The notes below the pieces were generated by a model, which saw nothing but the letters and a program-made list of their open reading frames with translations, searched no databases and was not told where the DNA came from. Source: Thiotrichaceae bacterium (GTDB lineage Bacteria > Pseudomonadota > Gammaproteobacteria > Thiotrichales > Thiotrichaceae). Taken from it: 6,368 nt of DNA. Each line of letters opens with the position of its first letter. Within the stretch, counting starts at the first letter, position 1. Position numbers and translations under genes: made by a program. Below are positions 5,092-6,368 of the stretch, piece by piece. Location: the NCBI GenBank assembly GCA_027030285.1, contig JALVFC010000567.1:1-6368 (forward strand), read 5' to 3'.

Positions 5092-6168
5092 ATGACACAT
5101 ATGATGAATTTGCGCTATTTGAACACGATTTTCTTTTTTGGTGTGCTGGCTGCTGTGACGTGGGGTGCGTATTTGTTGTTTGCACCGTTTGCAAATGCAC
5201 TGTTTATGGCGGCAATCCTGGCGATTCTGTTTTATCCACTGTACAGAAAGATGGTGCAATGGTGTGGCAACCGTGCGCAACTTGCGGCGTCCGCGATGGT
5301 ACTTGTGGTGGCGCTGACAATCATTCTGCCGGTGGCAAGTGTGAGTGTGCTGGTCATTTCACAGGTGGCAGGTGTTGTGCAAACGATGACAACCGATGCT
5401 CAGACTGTCGCCGGGGTGCAAGATGCGGCCAATAGGGTTGCTCGTTTTGTCCCGGGAGCTGGCGAAACATTTGTGTTCTCGCAAGAGTCGCTTGCCAAAT
5501 TGGCGCAGCAGGCCGGTGGGTTCTTTGTTGCCGCGGCACAAAAAACCTATGCCAGCCTCGTGGGGAGTGTGCTTGGTATTTTTGTGTTGTTCTTTACACT
5601 TTTTTACTTCTTTGTTGATGGTGAGCGCTTGATGCGTACGCTGATGTTTCTCTCGCCACTCTCCGACCACCATGAGCGACTGCTCTTTGAGAGTTTTAGT
5701 GCGATGAGTCGCGCGACCATCAAGGGCACGCTCATTATCGGCATCATACAAGGCTCGCTTGGTGCGTTGGCACTGCTCATTGCCGGTGTGCCACATGTGC
5801 TTATCTGGTGGGTGGTGATGATTTTCTTCGCCATTATTCCACTATTTGGTGCCGGTGTTGTGGGATTTCCCTTTGCGCTCTACTACTTCATTATTGACGA
5901 TGTCACAGCAGGAACAATTATCCTGATCAGTTTTGTTATCATCTCTTTCTTGGACAACTATCTGCGGCCACTCATTGTGGGACGAGACATGCAGATGCAT
6001 ACACTGTTGGTATTCTTTGCGACGCTGGGCGGCATCATGACGTTTGGATTGCTTGGGTTCATCGTGGGGCCGATTATCATGGCGCTGTTTGTCACGCTGT
6101 GGCAGATTTACGCACTGGAGTTCAAGAAGCAACTGGAGGAGTACAACAGTGCGCATGATGGTGTGTAG
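5092..6168 (+). CDS. AI-2E / PerM-type family membrane transporter
   Basis: The 358 residues match the usual length and layout of the AI-2E transporter family (formerly UPF0118; relatives include TqsA, PerM and YdiK). An N-terminal pair of membrane segments (10-30, 33-52) and a third at 65-90 are followed by a soluble region (95-145), another segment (150-175), and a hydrophobic C-terminal half. The typical IIPLFGAGVVGFP (248-260), LDNYLRPLIVGRDM (287-300) and the final GGIMTFGLLGFIVGPIIMAL (313-332) are all present. Members export small molecules or ions. The substrate cannot be told from sequence, and the AI-2 label reflects one studied member. The ATG at 5092 follows AGGA (5078-5081) and GGA (5085-5087). 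In-frame ATGs at 5101 and 5104 are less well placed. It is the second gene of an operon with the DUF389 gene and is closed by a terminator 30 nt downstream. Confidence 0.93.
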   Translation: MTHMMNLRYLNTIFFFGVLAAVTWGAYLLFAPFANALFMAAILAILFYPLYRKMVQWCGNRAQLAASAMVLVVALTIILPVASVSVLVISQVAGVVQTMTTDAQTVAGVQDAANRVARFVPGAGETFVFSQESLAKLAQQAGGFFVAAAQKTYASLVGSVLGIFVLFFTLFYFFVDGERLMRTLMFLSPLSDHHERLLFESFSAMSRATIKGTLIIGIIQGSLGALALLIAGVPHVLIWWVVMIFFAIIPLFGAGVVGFPFALYYFIIDDVTAGTIILISFVIISFLDNYLRPLIVGRDMQMHTLLVFFATLGGIMTFGLLGFIVGPIIMALFVTLWQIYALEFKKQLEEYNSAHDGV

Positions 6169-6197
6169 GGGAGCGGTATTTGTGGAGTTTGTAGGTG

Positions 6198-6222
6198 ACT
6201 CGGTGATACACGCCGAGTTTTT
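6198..6222 (+). terminator. Rho-independent terminator of the membrane-protein operon
   Basis: ACTCGG (6198-6203) pairs with CCGAGT (6213-6218). A T-G wobble and a G-C pair (6204-6205 with 6211-6212) extend the stem inward to 8 bp around an ATACA loop. A run TTTTT (6218-6222) and TCTCT follow. It lies 30 nt after the TAG of the AI-2E-family gene and overlaps the presumed -35 region of the lgt promoter. Confidence 0.8.
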
Positions 6223-6234
6223 CTCTGCTATACT
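6205..6234 (+). promoter_or_regulatory. Extended -10 promoter of lgt, overlapping the terminator
   Basis: TATACT at 6229-6234 matches the -10 consensus at 5 of 6 and is preceded by TGC (6226-6228), the extended -10 signature. The best -35 candidate, GATACA (6205-6210), is weak (3 of 6, 18-base spacer) and lies in the terminator loop. The expected start of transcription is about 6240-6242, at the first ATG of lgt. Confidence 0.55.
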
Positions 6235-6240
6235 GTAGGT

Positions 6241-6368
6241 ATGGATATGGCGTGGTATCACAATCTGCCGCAGGTGATTGACCCCGTTGCTGTGCAACTG
6301 GGGAATTTTGCAGTGCGGTGGTATGGGCTGATGTGGCTTGCGGGGTTTTTTGTGGTGTGGGCACTTCT
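6241..6368 (+). CDS. lgt: Prolipoprotein diacylglyceryl transferase, 5' end (runs off window)
   Basis: Lgt is an inner-membrane enzyme that moves a diacylglyceryl group from phosphatidylglycerol to the lipobox cysteine of prolipoproteins, the first step of lipoprotein maturation. The visible 42 residues carry the typical N-terminus: NLPQVIDPVAVQLG (8-21) followed by FAVRWYGLMWLAGFF (23-37), the start of the first membrane segment with the conserved RWYG motif. Two starts are possible. The ATG at 6241 has a purine site (AGG, 6237-6239) too close to use. The ATG at 6247 has the same AGG at a normal 7-nt distance, but the -10 box at 6229-6234 places the transcript start near 6241, which would leave that site outside the mRNA. 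A leaderless message from 6241 or a start at 6247 from a longer transcript are both possible. The catalytic residues lie beyond the window. Confidence 0.92.
   Translation, partial: MDMAWYHNLPQVIDPVAVQLGNFAVRWYGLMWLAGFFVVWAL

Noticed and set aside
4263..5280. Long reverse frames (222 and 195 codons) opposite the DUF389 gene and the start of the permease gene
   Set aside because: The opposite strand encodes recognisable membrane proteins. The reverse products are low-complexity (rich in Ser/Thr/Ala/Ile or His/Arg/Gln) mirrors of hydrophobic codons.

Overview
This 6.4 kb bacterial window holds two tRNA genes, one very large uncharacterised gene, a two-gene membrane operon and the 5' end of lgt. 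Start codons, Shine-Dalgarno-like sites, sigma70-type promoter boxes and a prolipoprotein diacylglyceryl transferase gene all point to Bacteria. Both tRNA genes lack an encoded CCA end. The gene set (DUF389 protein, AI-2E-family permease, lgt, one giant orphan protein) would fit a Candidate Phyla Radiation (Patescibacteria) genome, but that is inference and no marker gene here proves it.

Layout. Positions 1-78 are the last codons of an unidentified gene. A promoter overlapping its stop codon probably drives tRNA-Ala(GGC) at 92-164. Positions 165-358 have no protein gene but hold a partial, rearranged copy of the following tRNA-Ser: an exact 26-nt repeat of its 5' end, then nested inverted repeats of its anticodon region. 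The intact tRNA-Ser(GCU) lies at 359-448 and is followed by a perfect 20-bp hairpin terminator (452-497). Positions 498-740 are non-coding and become AT-rich towards the next gene.

Positions 741-4214 encode a 1157-residue, apparently soluble and highly charged protein of unknown function. Hand-counted sample lines give about 37-40% GC, against about 60% in sample lines of the genes to its right. With its position beside a tRNA-Ser that has a partial duplicate, this suggests acquired DNA, although no integrase or right-hand attachment repeat is visible. The protein appears to have a long helical N-terminal part, a central block with RDG and DTGYTGT motifs, and a C-terminal segment faintly resembling a degenerate kinase-like domain.

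A good promoter (4280-4309) starts a two-gene unit: a DUF389 membrane protein (4339-5079) and, 12 nt later, an AI-2E/PerM-type permease (5092-6168). A compact terminator at 6198-6222 ends it. The promoter of lgt lies directly on this terminator, with an extended -10 box only 6 nt before the first ATG, so the lgt transcript may be leaderless or nearly so. lgt runs off the window. The membrane genes look like ordinary chromosomal content. The tRNA-Ser duplication and the giant gene are the unusual part.
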